The notes: generated from the letters alone by a model not told the origin. Positions 30,689 to 39,894 are shown, counted from the stretch's first letter. The stretch: 41,072 nucleotides of DNA from an uncultured Flavobacteriales bacterium (GCA_937973685.1 CALJKJ010000014.1:1-41072); one strand, 5' to 3'. Translations and numbers: made by a program.

Positions 30689-31741
30689 ATGGCAGGACAC
30701 GCTACAACTCATGTCGATACTGCAACCGCTTGGGGCGGTAAAGTTTCTCCTTTCAACGCGAGTTACGGAAAGTTGATGATGTGGTTTTTCTTGGTATCGG
30801 ATGCATTGACATTCGGTGGATTATTAATCGCATACGGATATACCCGTCACACGACAACTGAAGCTTGGCCAATTGGTGAGGAAACGTTTAACGCGCTTCC
30901 ATTCTTAGGTCACGGTTATCCGTTAGCATACGTTGCATTAATGACGTTTATTTTGATCGTTTCATCTGTAACGATGGTGTTAGCTGTTGAGGCTGGACAC
31001 AGAATGGACAAAAAAGGTGTTTTCAAATGGATGATTGCTACGATTATTGGTGGTATGATTTTCTTAGGCTCACAAGCTTGGGAATGGTCTCACTTTATTC
31101 ACGGTACTCACTTTGGAAGTGTTGAATTAGTTGAAGGACAATACAAAGGTTCACGCGCTATTGTTGCTGGTGAATTTGGTGAATTCAAATCTTTCACTGT
31201 AGTTGAGGCTGGAAAACACCACAAAAAAGGTGAAGTTATCAAAGAATCTGCAGACGAATTATTCCACCACTTCAGAACAGCTGTTATTGCAGGAAATGTG
31301 AAAGATGGAAAAATCAAATTACACGATGGTTCAATTGCAACTTGGGAACGAGCAGCAGATGAAGACATGAAATTGATTTTGAAAACTGATGGAAGTGGAA
31401 ATGCTTACAAAAAAGTTATTCGCTTAACTGGTAAAGATGCTGAAAAAGCATACTGGACGGCATTGAATGCTGGTAAAAAAGGAACGATCGTATACGGTGC
31501 TGATTTAACGTCAAACGAATACGGTCCTCAACAATACGGACAATTCTTCTTCTTTATTACAGGTTTCCACGGTTTCCACGTATTCTCTGGAGTAATCATT
31601 AACATCTTAATCTTCTTAGGTGTTGCACGAGGAACATACCACAAACGCGGTCATTACGAAATGGTTGAAAAAACTGGATTGTACTGGCACTTTGTCGATT
31701 TAGTTTGGGTATTTGTATTTACATTCTTCTACTTGGTATAA
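30689..31741 (+). CDS. Cytochrome c oxidase subunit III with a large inserted domain
   Basis: 350 residues. Helical core motifs are clear: KLMMWFFLVSDALTFGGLLI, LGSQAWEWSHFIHGTHFG, FFFFITGFHGFHVFSGVI and GLYWHFVDLVWVFVFTFFYL. Residues about 145-272 are an extra hydrophilic segment (with GKHHKKGEVIKESADELFHH) that splits the usual loop before the FHGFHV helix. It is paralogous to the upstream gene, and Bacteroidota oxidases often have two such proteins; the extra domain in both is unusual to my knowledge. It is followed by subunit IV after 18 bases. Confidence 0.93.
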   Translation: MAGHATTHVDTATAWGGKVSPFNASYGKLMMWFFLVSDALTFGGLLIAYGYTRHTTTEAWPIGEETFNALPFLGHGYPLAYVALMTFILIVSSVTMVLAVEAGHRMDKKGVFKWMIATIIGGMIFLGSQAWEWSHFIHGTHFGSVELVEGQYKGSRAIVAGEFGEFKSFTVVEAGKHHKKGEVIKESADELFHHFRTAVIAGNVKDGKIKLHDGSIATWERAADEDMKLILKTDGSGNAYKKVIRLTGKDAEKAYWTALNAGKKGTIVYGADLTSNEYGPQQYGQFFFFITGFHGFHVFSGVIINILIFLGVARGTYHKRGHYEMVEKTGLYWHFVDLVWVFVFTFFYLV

Positions 31742-31759
31742 TTATAAAAACGTTCAATC

Positions 31760-32128
31760 ATGGAAAGAGACGATATTATTGAATATTCTTTGGACACGCA
31801 TCACAGCGAAGAAGCAGGAAAACAAATTCGTAAAAAAATATGGGTTGTTACTGCAATCCTTACATTAGTAACTGCAATCGAAGTAGCAATTGGTGCAATG
31901 GTTCACCAAGATAATCCAAATTGGTGGATTGTTAAATTGTTGTTCATCGGATTGACATTGTTCAAAGCAGGATACATTGTTTTGACTTTCATGCACCTTG
32001 GTGACGAAAAGAAAGTGTTAAAGTATGTGATTTTAGTTCCTTACTTTATCTTTATTATTTATTTAATATTCATTGCTTTAACTGAAAGCAACGCTGTACA
32101 CAACACCTTGGGAACCTACGGTGGTTAA
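31760..32128 (+). CDS. Cytochrome c oxidase subunit IV (prokaryotic type)
   Basis: 122 residues with three membrane helices. KKIWVVTAILTLVTAIEVAI, IVKLLFIGLTLFKAGYIVLT and FMHLGDEKKVLKYVILVPYF are characteristic of the small COX4-type subunit that stabilises subunit III/I contacts. Position directly after subunit III is the usual order. Confidence 0.92.
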   Translation: MERDDIIEYSLDTHHSEEAGKQIRKKIWVVTAILTLVTAIEVAIGAMVHQDNPNWWIVKLLFIGLTLFKAGYIVLTFMHLGDEKKVLKYVILVPYFIFIIYLIFIALTESNAVHNTLGTYGG

Positions 32129-32146
32129 CAGTAAACATATTAGCTA

Positions 32147-32827
32147 ATGGCTCATTCAGCTTGGAAAGCCGGTCCTTTAAAAACAGTGTTCGCACTACTG
32201 CTTTTATTTGGTCCGGCTCTTTTTTTAATTTTCATCTCAACACGTGGGTGTGAACACAAATTCAAAGTGTTGGATGATTATGGTGCGATCAAACAATACA
32301 CCTTAACTACAGCGTCTGGTAAACAATTAACCAACAAAGATTTCAAAAACAAAATTGTTATTTTCACCACTATTCAACCTAGTTGTCCGGATACATGTGG
32401 GGTAACAATTTGGCACTTGGATCAGTTGATTTACCAACAATTACGTAAAAACAAAAAAAGACTCGGTCACGTCAAATTGGTTTCAATTGTAACAGACGGC
32501 AAAGGAGGACAATCGAACAACATCAAAGATATTCAGTACATGCTGAAGGATCGTATTGAAGGTTTTGATGAGTCAATTTGGATCATTGCAAGCGGTGATG
32601 CTAAATCAATTTACAACATTTCCAACAACGGCGAAACCTTGTTGAAAACAGGTAAAGAATTTTTAGGTGGACAAGCCTTCCAAGAATTGATGTTGTTGGT
32701 TGACAAGAAAAATCACTTGCGCATGGTGTTGCCTGGTAAAACAGAAAGTACTATTCGTACGATGCGCGATCACATGGCTTTGTTGGAAAAAGAATACGAT
32801 AAAAAAGCGGCAAAAGCAGCTAAATAA
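32147..32827 (+). CDS. SCO-like thioredoxin-fold protein without the conserved histidine
   Basis: 226 residues. One N-terminal membrane anchor (residues 11-31) is followed by a periplasmic thioredoxin-like domain with Cys80 and Cys84 in QPSCPDTCGVTIWHL, the copper-binding C-x3-C of SCO proteins. The HS-G motif that supplies the third copper ligand in SCO1 is not found; the matching segment reads ELMLLVDKKNHLRMVLPG. It may act as a thiol reductase for oxidase assembly rather than a copper carrier. It is adjacent to a canonical SCO gene, so the pair may divide these jobs. Confidence 0.8.
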   Translation: MAHSAWKAGPLKTVFALLLLFGPALFLIFISTRGCEHKFKVLDDYGAIKQYTLTTASGKQLTNKDFKNKIVIFTTIQPSCPDTCGVTIWHLDQLIYQQLRKNKKRLGHVKLVSIVTDGKGGQSNNIKDIQYMLKDRIEGFDESIWIIASGDAKSIYNISNNGETLLKTGKEFLGGQAFQELMLLVDKKNHLRMVLPGKTESTIRTMRDHMALLEKEYDKKAAKAAK

Positions 32828-32836
32828 TAGCAGTAA

Positions 32837-33496
32837 ATGAAATTAGTGATCGGATTTATTGGGATGCTCTTGTTTGTTGGATGCACATCTAAGCAACAAG
32901 AACGTGCATTGCCAATTTATGGCAATTACGATGTCATCACCTCCGAAACAAATGGTGTACAAACAACTGACACTGTTTATCCAAAAATCCCGCACTTCTC
33001 ATACTTGAACCAAGATTCTGTTCGCATAGATTCAAAACAATTAAAAGGAAAAGTATGGATAGCCAATTTCTTTTTCACTTCTTGCCCAAGTATCTGTCCG
33101 CCAATGATGGCGCAAATGAAACGCTTGAATATACTAACACAAGACATTGCAAACGAAGTTCAGTTTTTGTCGTTCAGTATCGATCCATCAACAGATCAAC
33201 CATGTGTTTTGAGGAATTACATCAAAAACAATGGTCTTTCAACTAAAAACTGGCAATTTTTCACCGGAAACGAAGCACAAACGCATTCATTGGGTGTAAA
33301 CCATTTCATGGTACATGCAAAAAAAGACCCAATGGCTGCAGGAGGTTTTGCGCATTCTGACGGAATGGTACTTGTTGACAAATCTGGTTACGTACGTGGG
33401 ATATACTTAGGCACACAAACCAAAGAAGTCAATCAATTAAACAACGATTTAAGAAAATTATTAGCAATCGAATATGGAATCAACAGTAAAAAATAA
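32837..33496 (+). CDS. SCO1/SenC-family copper chaperone, lipoprotein
   Basis: 219 residues. The signal MKLVIGFIGMLLFVGC has lipobox FVGC (Cys16). The periplasmic domain has Cys83 and Cys87 in FTSCPSICPPMMAQM and His173 in GFAHSDGMVLVD, the three copper ligands of SCO proteins, which deliver copper to the CuA site of subunit II. It lies 9 bases after the histidine-less SCO-like gene and overlaps the DUF420 gene by 23 bases. Confidence 0.94.
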   Translation: MKLVIGFIGMLLFVGCTSKQQERALPIYGNYDVITSETNGVQTTDTVYPKIPHFSYLNQDSVRIDSKQLKGKVWIANFFFTSCPSICPPMMAQMKRLNILTQDIANEVQFLSFSIDPSTDQPCVLRNYIKNNGLSTKNWQFFTGNEAQTHSLGVNHFMVHAKKDPMAAGGFAHSDGMVLVDKSGYVRGIYLGTQTKEVNQLNNDLRKLLAIEYGINSKK

Positions 33497-34007
33497 GAAC
33501 ATCCGAAAAATCATTACAATTATTTCAATTGTACTTCCGCTTGCAGTAGCAGCACTTTTCGTTATCAAGATCGATGGTATTGACTTGAGTTTCTTGCCAA
33601 AAATTTATGCAGGTATCAATGCCTTGACGGCTGTGTTGTTAATTCTTGCGCTCGTTTTTGTGAAACAACGCAAATTAAAATTACACGAAAATGTCATCAA
33701 GATTTGTATGGTGTTATCCATCTTGTTTTTGTTATGCTACGTTGCTTACCACATGACTTCCGATTCAACAAAATACGGAAATCCTGATGCAACAGCGCGC
33801 TTAACATACTTCCTTTTGTTGATTACACACATTATTTTAAGTGTTGCTGTCATTCCAATGGTATTGTTCTCATACTTACACGCATGGGAAGGTAATTTTG
33901 AGAAACACAAAAAACTTACGAAAATAACTTGGCCAATTTGGTTCTATGTTGCTGTAAGTGGTGTGATTGTTTACTTAATGATTTCTCCGTACTACGGATC
34001 TAATTAA
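33474..34007 (+). CDS. DUF420 (CtaM/YozB-like) membrane protein
   Basis: 177 residues with five membrane helices. DUF420 proteins such as CtaM are needed for maturation of heme-copper oxidases in Firmicutes. Typical features are LPKIYAGINALTAVLLILAL, LSILFLLCYVAYHMTSDST, LTYFLLLITHIILSVAVIPM and LFSYLHAWEGNFEKHKKLT, with conserved histidines near the outer face. It begins inside the end of the SCO gene and ends 2 bases before a convergent gene. Confidence 0.9.
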   Translation: MESTVKNKNIRKIITIISIVLPLAVAALFVIKIDGIDLSFLPKIYAGINALTAVLLILALVFVKQRKLKLHENVIKICMVLSILFLLCYVAYHMTSDSTKYGNPDATARLTYFLLLITHIILSVAVIPMVLFSYLHAWEGNFEKHKKLTKITWPIWFYVAVSGVIVYLMISPYYGSN

Positions 34008-34009
34008 GT

Positions 34010-34840
34010 TTACAAATCGGAAGGACACGGATTTTTTCCTCCTAAACGGAACGAAATACCTGCTCCAAAAAACGCATACCAATCGCGAATGGAAGGATTT
34101 CCACGTTGACCAAATTGATTTTGATCCAAACTACGGTTACTCAAAGCTGCTGCTAATGGTCCATTTGCTGCTTGTAACGCAACTGGGTCTACATAACGGT
34201 ACGAACCAACATCGTCAATGTAATCAGTAAACAAGAAACGAAGACCGTATTCTAAATTCAACCCAATATTTTTCGAAATAGTAAAGCGACAACCAATTCC
34301 TAATGGAATAGCCAATTGTGTTCGGGAATATTTTGAACGTTGTGAAAGCGCTGTCCCTTGACCTTCCGTTCCTAACGGTTGTAACTCGACTTGTTCCCCA
34401 TTCCATTCTGTAGTGGGATTGATGCGTGCAACAGCTAATTCTGCCAATAAATAAGCAGTACCGCGGTACCTCTTGTTGCCAATTTCGAAAGGTAAATACG
34501 TAAATTCAATTCCTGTTCCCAATTCATAAATCTTGGTTTGAAACGATAAATTACGATTGACATAATAGGCATTTGACGCAGTTGCATCCGACGCATTTAT
34601 TTTTCCAATTGTCAAATTAGCTCGAAAAGCAACACGAGAATGGATATTATAACGGTAAAATGCTTGTCCCGCCAAATTAGTATTTGCTAAATGTTGTTGA
34701 TTTAAATCGCCTAGATAATAGCTACCACCCATCATAACTCCAAATTCCGAACGCGACCAAGCATTGTGTTTGAATGCTTTTTGAGCAAGCAACGAACTTG
34801 ACGTTAGTACTGTAAAGACGATGAAATGGAATAGCTTCAT
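34010..34840 (-). CDS. Outer-membrane beta-barrel protein, DUF6089/PorG-like
   Basis: 276 residues with a signal peptide ending at SSLLAQ (residue 20). Features are SEFGVMMGGSYYLGDLNQQH at the start of the barrel, many alternating strands, GCRFTISKNIGLNLEYGLR and a final strand WYAFFGAGISFRLGGKNPC. The opening resembles the DUF6089 family, which includes the T9SS component PorG. With T9SS cargo genes nearby, a secretion role is plausible but not shown. It is convergent with the oxidase operon and follows asd by 36 bases on the same strand. Confidence 0.72.
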   Translation of the reverse strand: MKLFHFIVFTVLTSSSLLAQKAFKHNAWSRSEFGVMMGGSYYLGDLNQQHLANTNLAGQAFYRYNIHSRVAFRANLTIGKINASDATASNAYYVNRNLSFQTKIYELGTGIEFTYLPFEIGNKRYRGTAYLLAELAVARINPTTEWNGEQVELQPLGTEGQGTALSQRSKYSRTQLAIPLGIGCRFTISKNIGLNLEYGLRFLFTDYIDDVGSYRYVDPVALQAANGPLAAALSNRSLDQNQFGQRGNPSIRDWYAFFGAGISFRLGGKNPCPSDL

Positions 34841-34876
34841 GGATTAAAAACGATTAATTCGATTAGAAATTGCTTG

Positions 34877-35866
34877 TTATTTTAAAATTCCTTTACGGAC
34901 CAATAATTCAGCAATTTGTACGGCATTGGTTGCTGCTCCTTTTCGTAGGTTGTCTGCAACAATCCACATGTTTAACGTGTTTGCTTGTGATTCATCTCTG
35001 CGAATTCTACCAACGAATACGTCGTCTTTTCCTGCTGCAAATCGTGGCATTGGATAAGTATTGGTGGTTGGGTCATCTTTTACAGTTATTCCCTCCGATT
35101 CGTGCAACAATTTACGCACTTCGGCTAAATCAAAATCGTTTAAGAACTCAACATTCACCGCTTCGGAATGTCCTCCAACGACAGGAACACGCACGGCAGT
35201 AGCTGTAACGTTTATTGCAGGATCTAAAATTTTCTTCGTTTCCTTTGTTAATTTCATCTCCTCTTTGGTGTAACCGTTATCTTCGAATGAATCACAATGA
35301 GGCAAGCAATTTTTATCAATAGGATACGGATAAGCCATTTCACCTACTTCGTTTGCGCGTTCGTTTTCTAATTGCTGAACAGCTTTAACTCCTGTTCCAG
35401 TGATCGATTGATAAGTAGAAACAATCACTCGTTTAATGCTGTATTTTTTGTGCAAAGGCGCCAATGCTAACACCAATTGAATCGTACTACAATTTGGATT
35501 CGCAATAATTTTATCAGCAGCAGTTAATAAATCACCATTTATTTCAGGAACAATTAACTTTTTATCTGGATCCATGCGCCAAGCAGAACTGTTGTCAATT
35601 ACGGTTGTCCCAACTTCGGCAAATTTAGGCGCCCAAAGTAACGAGGTTTCACCACCAGCAGAGAAAATAGCAACATCGGGTTTCAAAGCAACAGCCATTT
35701 CTAGCGTAACTACTGAAAACGTTTGATTGTTAAAATCAACTGTTTTACCTAACGATTTCTCAGATGCTACTGGAATCAGTTCCGTTACAGGGAAATTACG
35801 TTCGTTCAATACGTTCAGCATTACCTGTCCTACCATTCCTGTTGCACCAACTACTGCTACTTTCAT
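34877..35866 (-). CDS. asd: Aspartate-semialdehyde dehydrogenase
   Basis: 329 residues. It reduces aspartyl phosphate to aspartate semialdehyde with NADPH, feeding lysine/diaminopimelate, threonine and methionine synthesis. The Rossmann motif VGATGMVGQVM opens the protein. Cys126 in NPNCSTIQLVLAL is the nucleophile and His233 in VVGGHSEAVNVEF the general acid/base, with Arg226 nearby. Length and motifs are those of the Gram-positive/Bacteroidota type. No other biosynthetic genes adjoin it. Confidence 0.97.
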   Translation of the reverse strand: MKVAVVGATGMVGQVMLNVLNERNFPVTELIPVASEKSLGKTVDFNNQTFSVVTLEMAVALKPDVAIFSAGGETSLLWAPKFAEVGTTVIDNSSAWRMDPDKKLIVPEINGDLLTAADKIIANPNCSTIQLVLALAPLHKKYSIKRVIVSTYQSITGTGVKAVQQLENERANEVGEMAYPYPIDKNCLPHCDSFEDNGYTKEEMKLTKETKKILDPAINVTATAVRVPVVGGHSEAVNVEFLNDFDLAEVRKLLHESEGITVKDDPTTNTYPMPRFAAGKDDVFVGRIRRDESQANTLNMWIVADNLRKGAATNAVQIAELLVRKGILK

Positions 35867-36014
35867 TTTTCTTCTAATTTATGTGACTACAAAAATAACC
35901 GAAAAGCTTATTCTATCAACAATTCTATGCATTAATAAGTGTGAAACAACTGTCAATCAAAATTTTAATCATTGTTGAAAAAGAGAGAAAGTAAGCGATT
36001 CAAAACAAAAAGCG

Positions 36015-36111
36015 TATCTTTGTACCGAAGTTGACAGACTTCACCGAATTGTGAGTGGTGTAAAGTACCTCACGCGTGACATCCAAATCGGGATACTTTT
36101 TACAAAAATAC
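36015..36111 (+). promoter_or_regulatory. Promoter -7 box and structured leader of the DEAD-box helicase gene
   Basis: TATCTTTG (36015-36022) fits the Bacteroidota -7 box; no -33 box is clear. The roughly 85-base leader can form GAAGT/ACTTC (36027/36038), GTGAG/CTCAC (36051/36069) and ATCC/GGAT (36081/36091), the last followed by ACTTTTTAC. Long structured leaders are common on cold-induced RNA helicase mRNAs. Confidence 0.45.
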
Positions 36112-37233
36112 ATGTCATTTGAAACATTGAATTTAAGTGAGCCATTATGTGCCGCACTTAAAGAATTAGCGTACACAACGCCAACACCTATCCAAGCCCA
36201 ATCCATTCCAGCATTATTAGAAGGAAGAGACATTTTTGGATGTGCTCAAACAGGAACAGGTAAAACTGCAGCTTTTGCATTGCCGATTTTACAACACCTT
36301 GAGCCAAAAGAACCTGTAAAGGGAAAACGACCAATCAGATGTTTGGTCTTAGCACCAACACGGGAATTAGCCAACCAAATTAACGATAGCTTCAAAGCGT
36401 ATGGGAAATACTCCAAACTACGCACAACTGTTGTTTTTGGTGGCGTTAATCAAAACAAACAAGTCAATCAATTAAGTGCAGGAATCGATATTTTGGTTGC
36501 TACACCTGGTCGTTTATTGGACTTGATGAACCAAGGTTTTATTTCCTTGAGCCACGTCACACACTTTGTGTTGGACGAAGCAGATCGTATGTTGGACATG
36601 GGATTTATCCACGACATCAAAAAAATATTACCGCGTTTGCCGAAAAACAAACAAAACATCTTTTTCTCTGCAACAGTTTCTCCGACAATCATGCAATTAG
36701 CTGGAACTATTTTATACGATCCAGTAAACGTACAAGTTAGTCCCATTTCTTCCACTGCAGAAATCGTTCAACAGAGCGTTTACTACGTTGAAAAAGAAGA
36801 AAAAAGAGCTGCGTTGAAACAAATCATCAAACAAGAAAACATCGAACACGCTATCGTATTTACCCGTACCAAACACGGTGCGGACAGAGTTGCGCGCGAA
36901 TTGAATAAAATTGGTGTGAAATCGGAAGCAATTCATGGAAACAAATCACAGAATCAACGTGAAAAAGCGTTGAGCGGATTTAAAAATCGTGAATTGAACA
37001 TTTTGGTGGCTACTGACATTGCGTCAAGAGGAATCGATGTTGACCAGTTATCACACGTAATTAATTTTGAAATTCCAGAAGTAGCAGAAACCTATGTTCA
37101 CCGTATCGGACGAACAGGTCGTGCTGGTTCCAGCGGAATTGCTATTTCACTTTGTTCGAAAGATGAGCGTGATTATTTCAAGAACATCACCAAATTGATT
37201 AACAAGCAAATTCCTGAAGGAAAGTTGAGTTAA
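36112..37233 (+). CDS. DEAD-box ATP-dependent RNA helicase (RhlE-like, short)
   Basis: 373 residues from ATG 36112 (MSFETLNLSEPL). An upstream ATG at 36076 adds 12 residues without family character. All helicase motifs are present: the Q motif (TPTPIQAQSIPALLEGRD), AQTGTGKTAAF, PTRELANQ, TPGRLLDL, DEADRMLDMG, FFSATVSP, IVFTRTKHGADRVA, ATDIASRGIDV and HRIGRTGRAG. It unwinds structured RNA in ribosome assembly or cold adaptation. The usual basic C-terminal tail is missing; the protein stops shortly after motif VI. Confidence 0.95.
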   Translation: MSFETLNLSEPLCAALKELAYTTPTPIQAQSIPALLEGRDIFGCAQTGTGKTAAFALPILQHLEPKEPVKGKRPIRCLVLAPTRELANQINDSFKAYGKYSKLRTTVVFGGVNQNKQVNQLSAGIDILVATPGRLLDLMNQGFISLSHVTHFVLDEADRMLDMGFIHDIKKILPRLPKNKQNIFFSATVSPTIMQLAGTILYDPVNVQVSPISSTAEIVQQSVYYVEKEEKRAALKQIIKQENIEHAIVFTRTKHGADRVARELNKIGVKSEAIHGNKSQNQREKALSGFKNRELNILVATDIASRGIDVDQLSHVINFEIPEVAETYVHRIGRTGRAGSSGIAISLCSKDERDYFKNITKLINKQIPEGKLS

Positions 37234-37265
37234 TTTCAATTTTTTTCGGAATTCGTCACTTAATT

Positions 37266-37319
37266 AAGCCGTTTTTCATATCTTTAAGTATACACTACTG
37301 ATATGAAAACGGCTTTTTT
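37266..37319 (+). terminator. Inverted repeat/terminator overlapping the next start codon
   Basis: AAGCCGTTTTTCATAT (37266-37281) pairs with ATATGAAAACGGCTT (37301-37315) with one bulged base, a 19-base loop, and a following T run to 37319. It fits an intrinsic terminator for the helicase gene, yet its right arm contains the ATG (37303) and first codons of the next gene. A -7-like TATCTTTA lies at 37279-37286, so the downstream gene's own transcript would start inside the loop. Confidence 0.6.
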
Positions 37320-39867
37320 GTGCATTTTATTGTGCCTTTTTGCGCGGCTACATGCGCAAGTTACTGATGACTTTTCGGACAACGATTTTACAGCTAACCC
37401 TACTTGGTCGGGAACGAGCAGTGATTTTGTCATCGCACCAAGCGGTGAATTACAAATCAATAATTTCGTTGCTGCAAGTTCTTACTTAACCACCAATAAC
37501 GGATTAACGTCGCTCAACAATACGGAATGGCATTTTCGCATTCGCCAAACATTTTCGCCTTCTTCCAGTAATTATGGCCGTGTTTATTTAACGAGTTCAT
37601 CGGCAATTTTAACCACGAATCCCGATGGTTATTTTTTGCAATTTGGTGAAGCTGGTGCAACAGACGCCGTGAGGTTGTACAAATCCATAAGTGGACTTCA
37701 CACCCTCATTTGTAGTAGTCCGGATGGGCAAATTGCCAATTCGTTTTCAGTCGGAGTAAAAGTTATCCGCGACCAATTAGGCAACTGGAATTTGTTTGTC
37801 GATCCAACTGGTGGAACAACTTATGGATCAGCTTTTACGGGTTTCGATAGCGGAAGTTCATTCGGAGCGTTCTTTGGCGTTTTGGGCGTTTATACCGCTT
37901 CCAATGCTTCCAAATTTTACTTCGACAACTTTTACATTGGACCAGAAATCATTGATACGAACCCACCTGTTCTCTTGGCTACTTCAGTCATCAACGCACA
38001 ACAAATTGATGTGCTGTTTGATGAGAACATCCATTCATTGGTAGCAACAAATGTGACAAACTTCTCAATCAATCCGCAAATTGCCGTGCAAACAGTTCAA
38101 CTTGACAACGCGAATCAAGCGCTACTTCACCTAACTGTTGCACCCTTAACAAATGGTCAAACGTATCAATTGTCGTTAGACAGCATCCGCGATTTAGCTG
38201 GAAATAATGCACCAACCATGACCACTTCTTTCACGTATCTCGTTGGCGATTCAGCGGTAAAAGGCGACATTATCATAAGTGAATTTTTAGCCGATCCAGA
38301 TCCTAGTGTTGGGCTCCCACTGGTAGAATATATCGAATTGTACAACAAAAGCAACAAATACATTGATTTAACCGGTTGGAAAATAGGCGATGCTTCCGGT
38401 GACGGGACATTAACAGGAGGATTCATATATCCAGGTGCGTACAAAATAATCTGTAGCAACGCATCATTAGTTGACTATCCGAATGGAATTGGTGTAACGA
38501 GCTTTCCAAGTTTAAACAATGCTGGTGATGCAATCGTTTTAAAACAGCCTAATTTATTTGTCATGGACCAAATAAACTACACTACCAGTTGGTACAAAGA
38601 CGACAACAAGAAAAATGGTGGTTTCAGTTTGGAACTGATCAATCCCAACGACCCTTGTTCGGACGAAGATAATTGGCGAGCAAGTAATGCGCAAATTGGT
38701 GGAACGCCGGGAACGCAAAACAGTGTGTTTTCAATACTGCCAGATATCACTGCTCCAAACATTCTTTCCGCACTGGCAACTGCTCCAAACTATATCACTG
38801 TTGTTTTTTCGGAGGGAATGGATTCCTTGAGTTTACTAACGAATCAATTAACTGCTAGTCCAAATTTAACCCTTGCTTCGACGGTCGTTACCAATGCTAC
38901 AACAGCTATTTTCTCTTTCAACGAAACCTTTTCACCCAGTTTGATTTATACCATCACGCTAGCGTCTGTAGCCGATTGTTGGCTGAACGATACCATGCTC
39001 ACCTTTTCCGTTGCGCAAGCTGAACCGATAGCTGTCGGCGATATCGTCATCAATGAATTGCTCTTTGATCCAATAGTCGGCGGAAGCGATTTTGTGGAAC
39101 TCGTTAATACTTCTAACAAAGTGCTTAATTTAAATGGTCTTTCGGTGAGCAATATTGAAAATGATAGCGTGGCAAACACAAAAGCGATTACTGCAGATTA
39201 TTTGCTGTTTCCGAATGAATACCTCGTTATTACTACCGACAGTTTGGCTGTCTTCACCCAATTTCCAGCAACTATTCCCGGTCGGTTTTTTGTAAACGCA
39301 TTGCCACCAATGAATAATGATTCTGGTACAGTCATACTGCATGCACAACAACAACTCATTGACCGTGTTTCCTATTTGGCTGACTGGCATTTTTCCTTAC
39401 TCGACGACACCGAAAATAAATCGTTAGAAAAAATCAACCCAAAAAGCGATGGAATGGACCACTTTTCGTGGCATACTGCAGCAGAATCGATTGGTTTTGC
39501 GACGCCAGGTGGCAAAAACTCGCAATACTCCTCAGTAACGAATGCGGGAGATTTTGGTATAAATGAAGTGCTTTTTTCACCCGATAACGATGGTTTTCAA
39601 GACATTGCGTCGTTTTACTACACATTGAATGAGCCCGGATATGTTGCAACGGCTACAATTTATAATGACGAAGGAACCATCATCAAGACACTTTTTGCCA
39701 ATGAATTACTCGGCGCTGAAGGCTCGTTTTATTGGGATGGCAGCACCAACAACCAACAAAAAGCAGCAATCGGTATTTATTTTTGCGTGCTCGATGCTTT
39801 TCAACTTGATGGTTCCCGTAACTATGTAAAAAGAATTGCGTTTACATTAGCTGGAAAAATAAACTAA
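37303..39867 (+). CDS. Large exported multidomain protein: lamin-tail domains and Ig-like domains
   Basis: 854 residues, signal peptide to about residue 18 (LCLFARLHAQ). In order: a concanavalin/laminin-like jelly-roll region (20-220); an SbsA-type Ig-like domain (TNPPVLLATSVINAQQIDVL to about 315); a lamin-tail domain (GDIIISEFLADPDPSVGLPL, EYIELYNKSNKYIDLTGWKI); a second Ig-like domain beginning ITAPNILSALAT; a second lamin-tail domain (GDIVINELLFDPIVGGSDFV); and a C-terminal FlgD-like Ig domain (FSPDNDGFQDIASFYYTLNE, GIYFCVLDAF). It is expected at the cell surface or secreted, perhaps in adhesion or as a partner of a secreted nuclease. No catalytic motif is seen. The end is not a standard type A sorting domain. 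Confidence 0.82.
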   Translation: MKTAFLCILLCLFARLHAQVTDDFSDNDFTANPTWSGTSSDFVIAPSGELQINNFVAASSYLTTNNGLTSLNNTEWHFRIRQTFSPSSSNYGRVYLTSSSAILTTNPDGYFLQFGEAGATDAVRLYKSISGLHTLICSSPDGQIANSFSVGVKVIRDQLGNWNLFVDPTGGTTYGSAFTGFDSGSSFGAFFGVLGVYTASNASKFYFDNFYIGPEIIDTNPPVLLATSVINAQQIDVLFDENIHSLVATNVTNFSINPQIAVQTVQLDNANQALLHLTVAPLTNGQTYQLSLDSIRDLAGNNAPTMTTSFTYLVGDSAVKGDIIISEFLADPDPSVGLPLVEYIELYNKSNKYIDLTGWKIGDASGDGTLTGGFIYPGAYKIICSNASLVDYPNGIGVTSFPSLNNAGDAIVLKQPNLFVMDQINYTTSWYKDDNKKNGGFSLELINPNDPCSDEDNWRASNAQIGGTPGTQNSVFSILPDITAPNILSALATAPNYITVVFSEGMDSLSLLTNQLTASPNLTLASTVVTNATTAIFSFNETFSPSLIYTITLASVADCWLNDTMLTFSVAQAEPIAVGDIVINELLFDPIVGGSDFVELVNTSNKVLNLNGLSVSNIENDSVANTKAITADYLLFPNEYLVITTDSLAVFTQFPATIPGRFFVNALPPMNNDSGTVILHAQQQLIDRVSYLADWHFSLLDDTENKSLEKINPKSDGMDHFSWHTAAESIGFATPGGKNSQYSSVTNAGDFGINEVLFSPDNDGFQDIASFYYTLNEPGYVATATIYNDEGTIIKTLFANELLGAEGSFYWDGSTNNQQKAAIGIYFCVLDAFQLDGSRNYVKRIAFTLAGKIN

Positions 39868-39894
39868 TTTGTAATTTTATAAAAAAGAGAAATT

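Noticed and set aside
36000..36233. Minus-strand frame upstream of the helicase
   Set aside because: Antisense to the helicase start and its leader; no features of its own.
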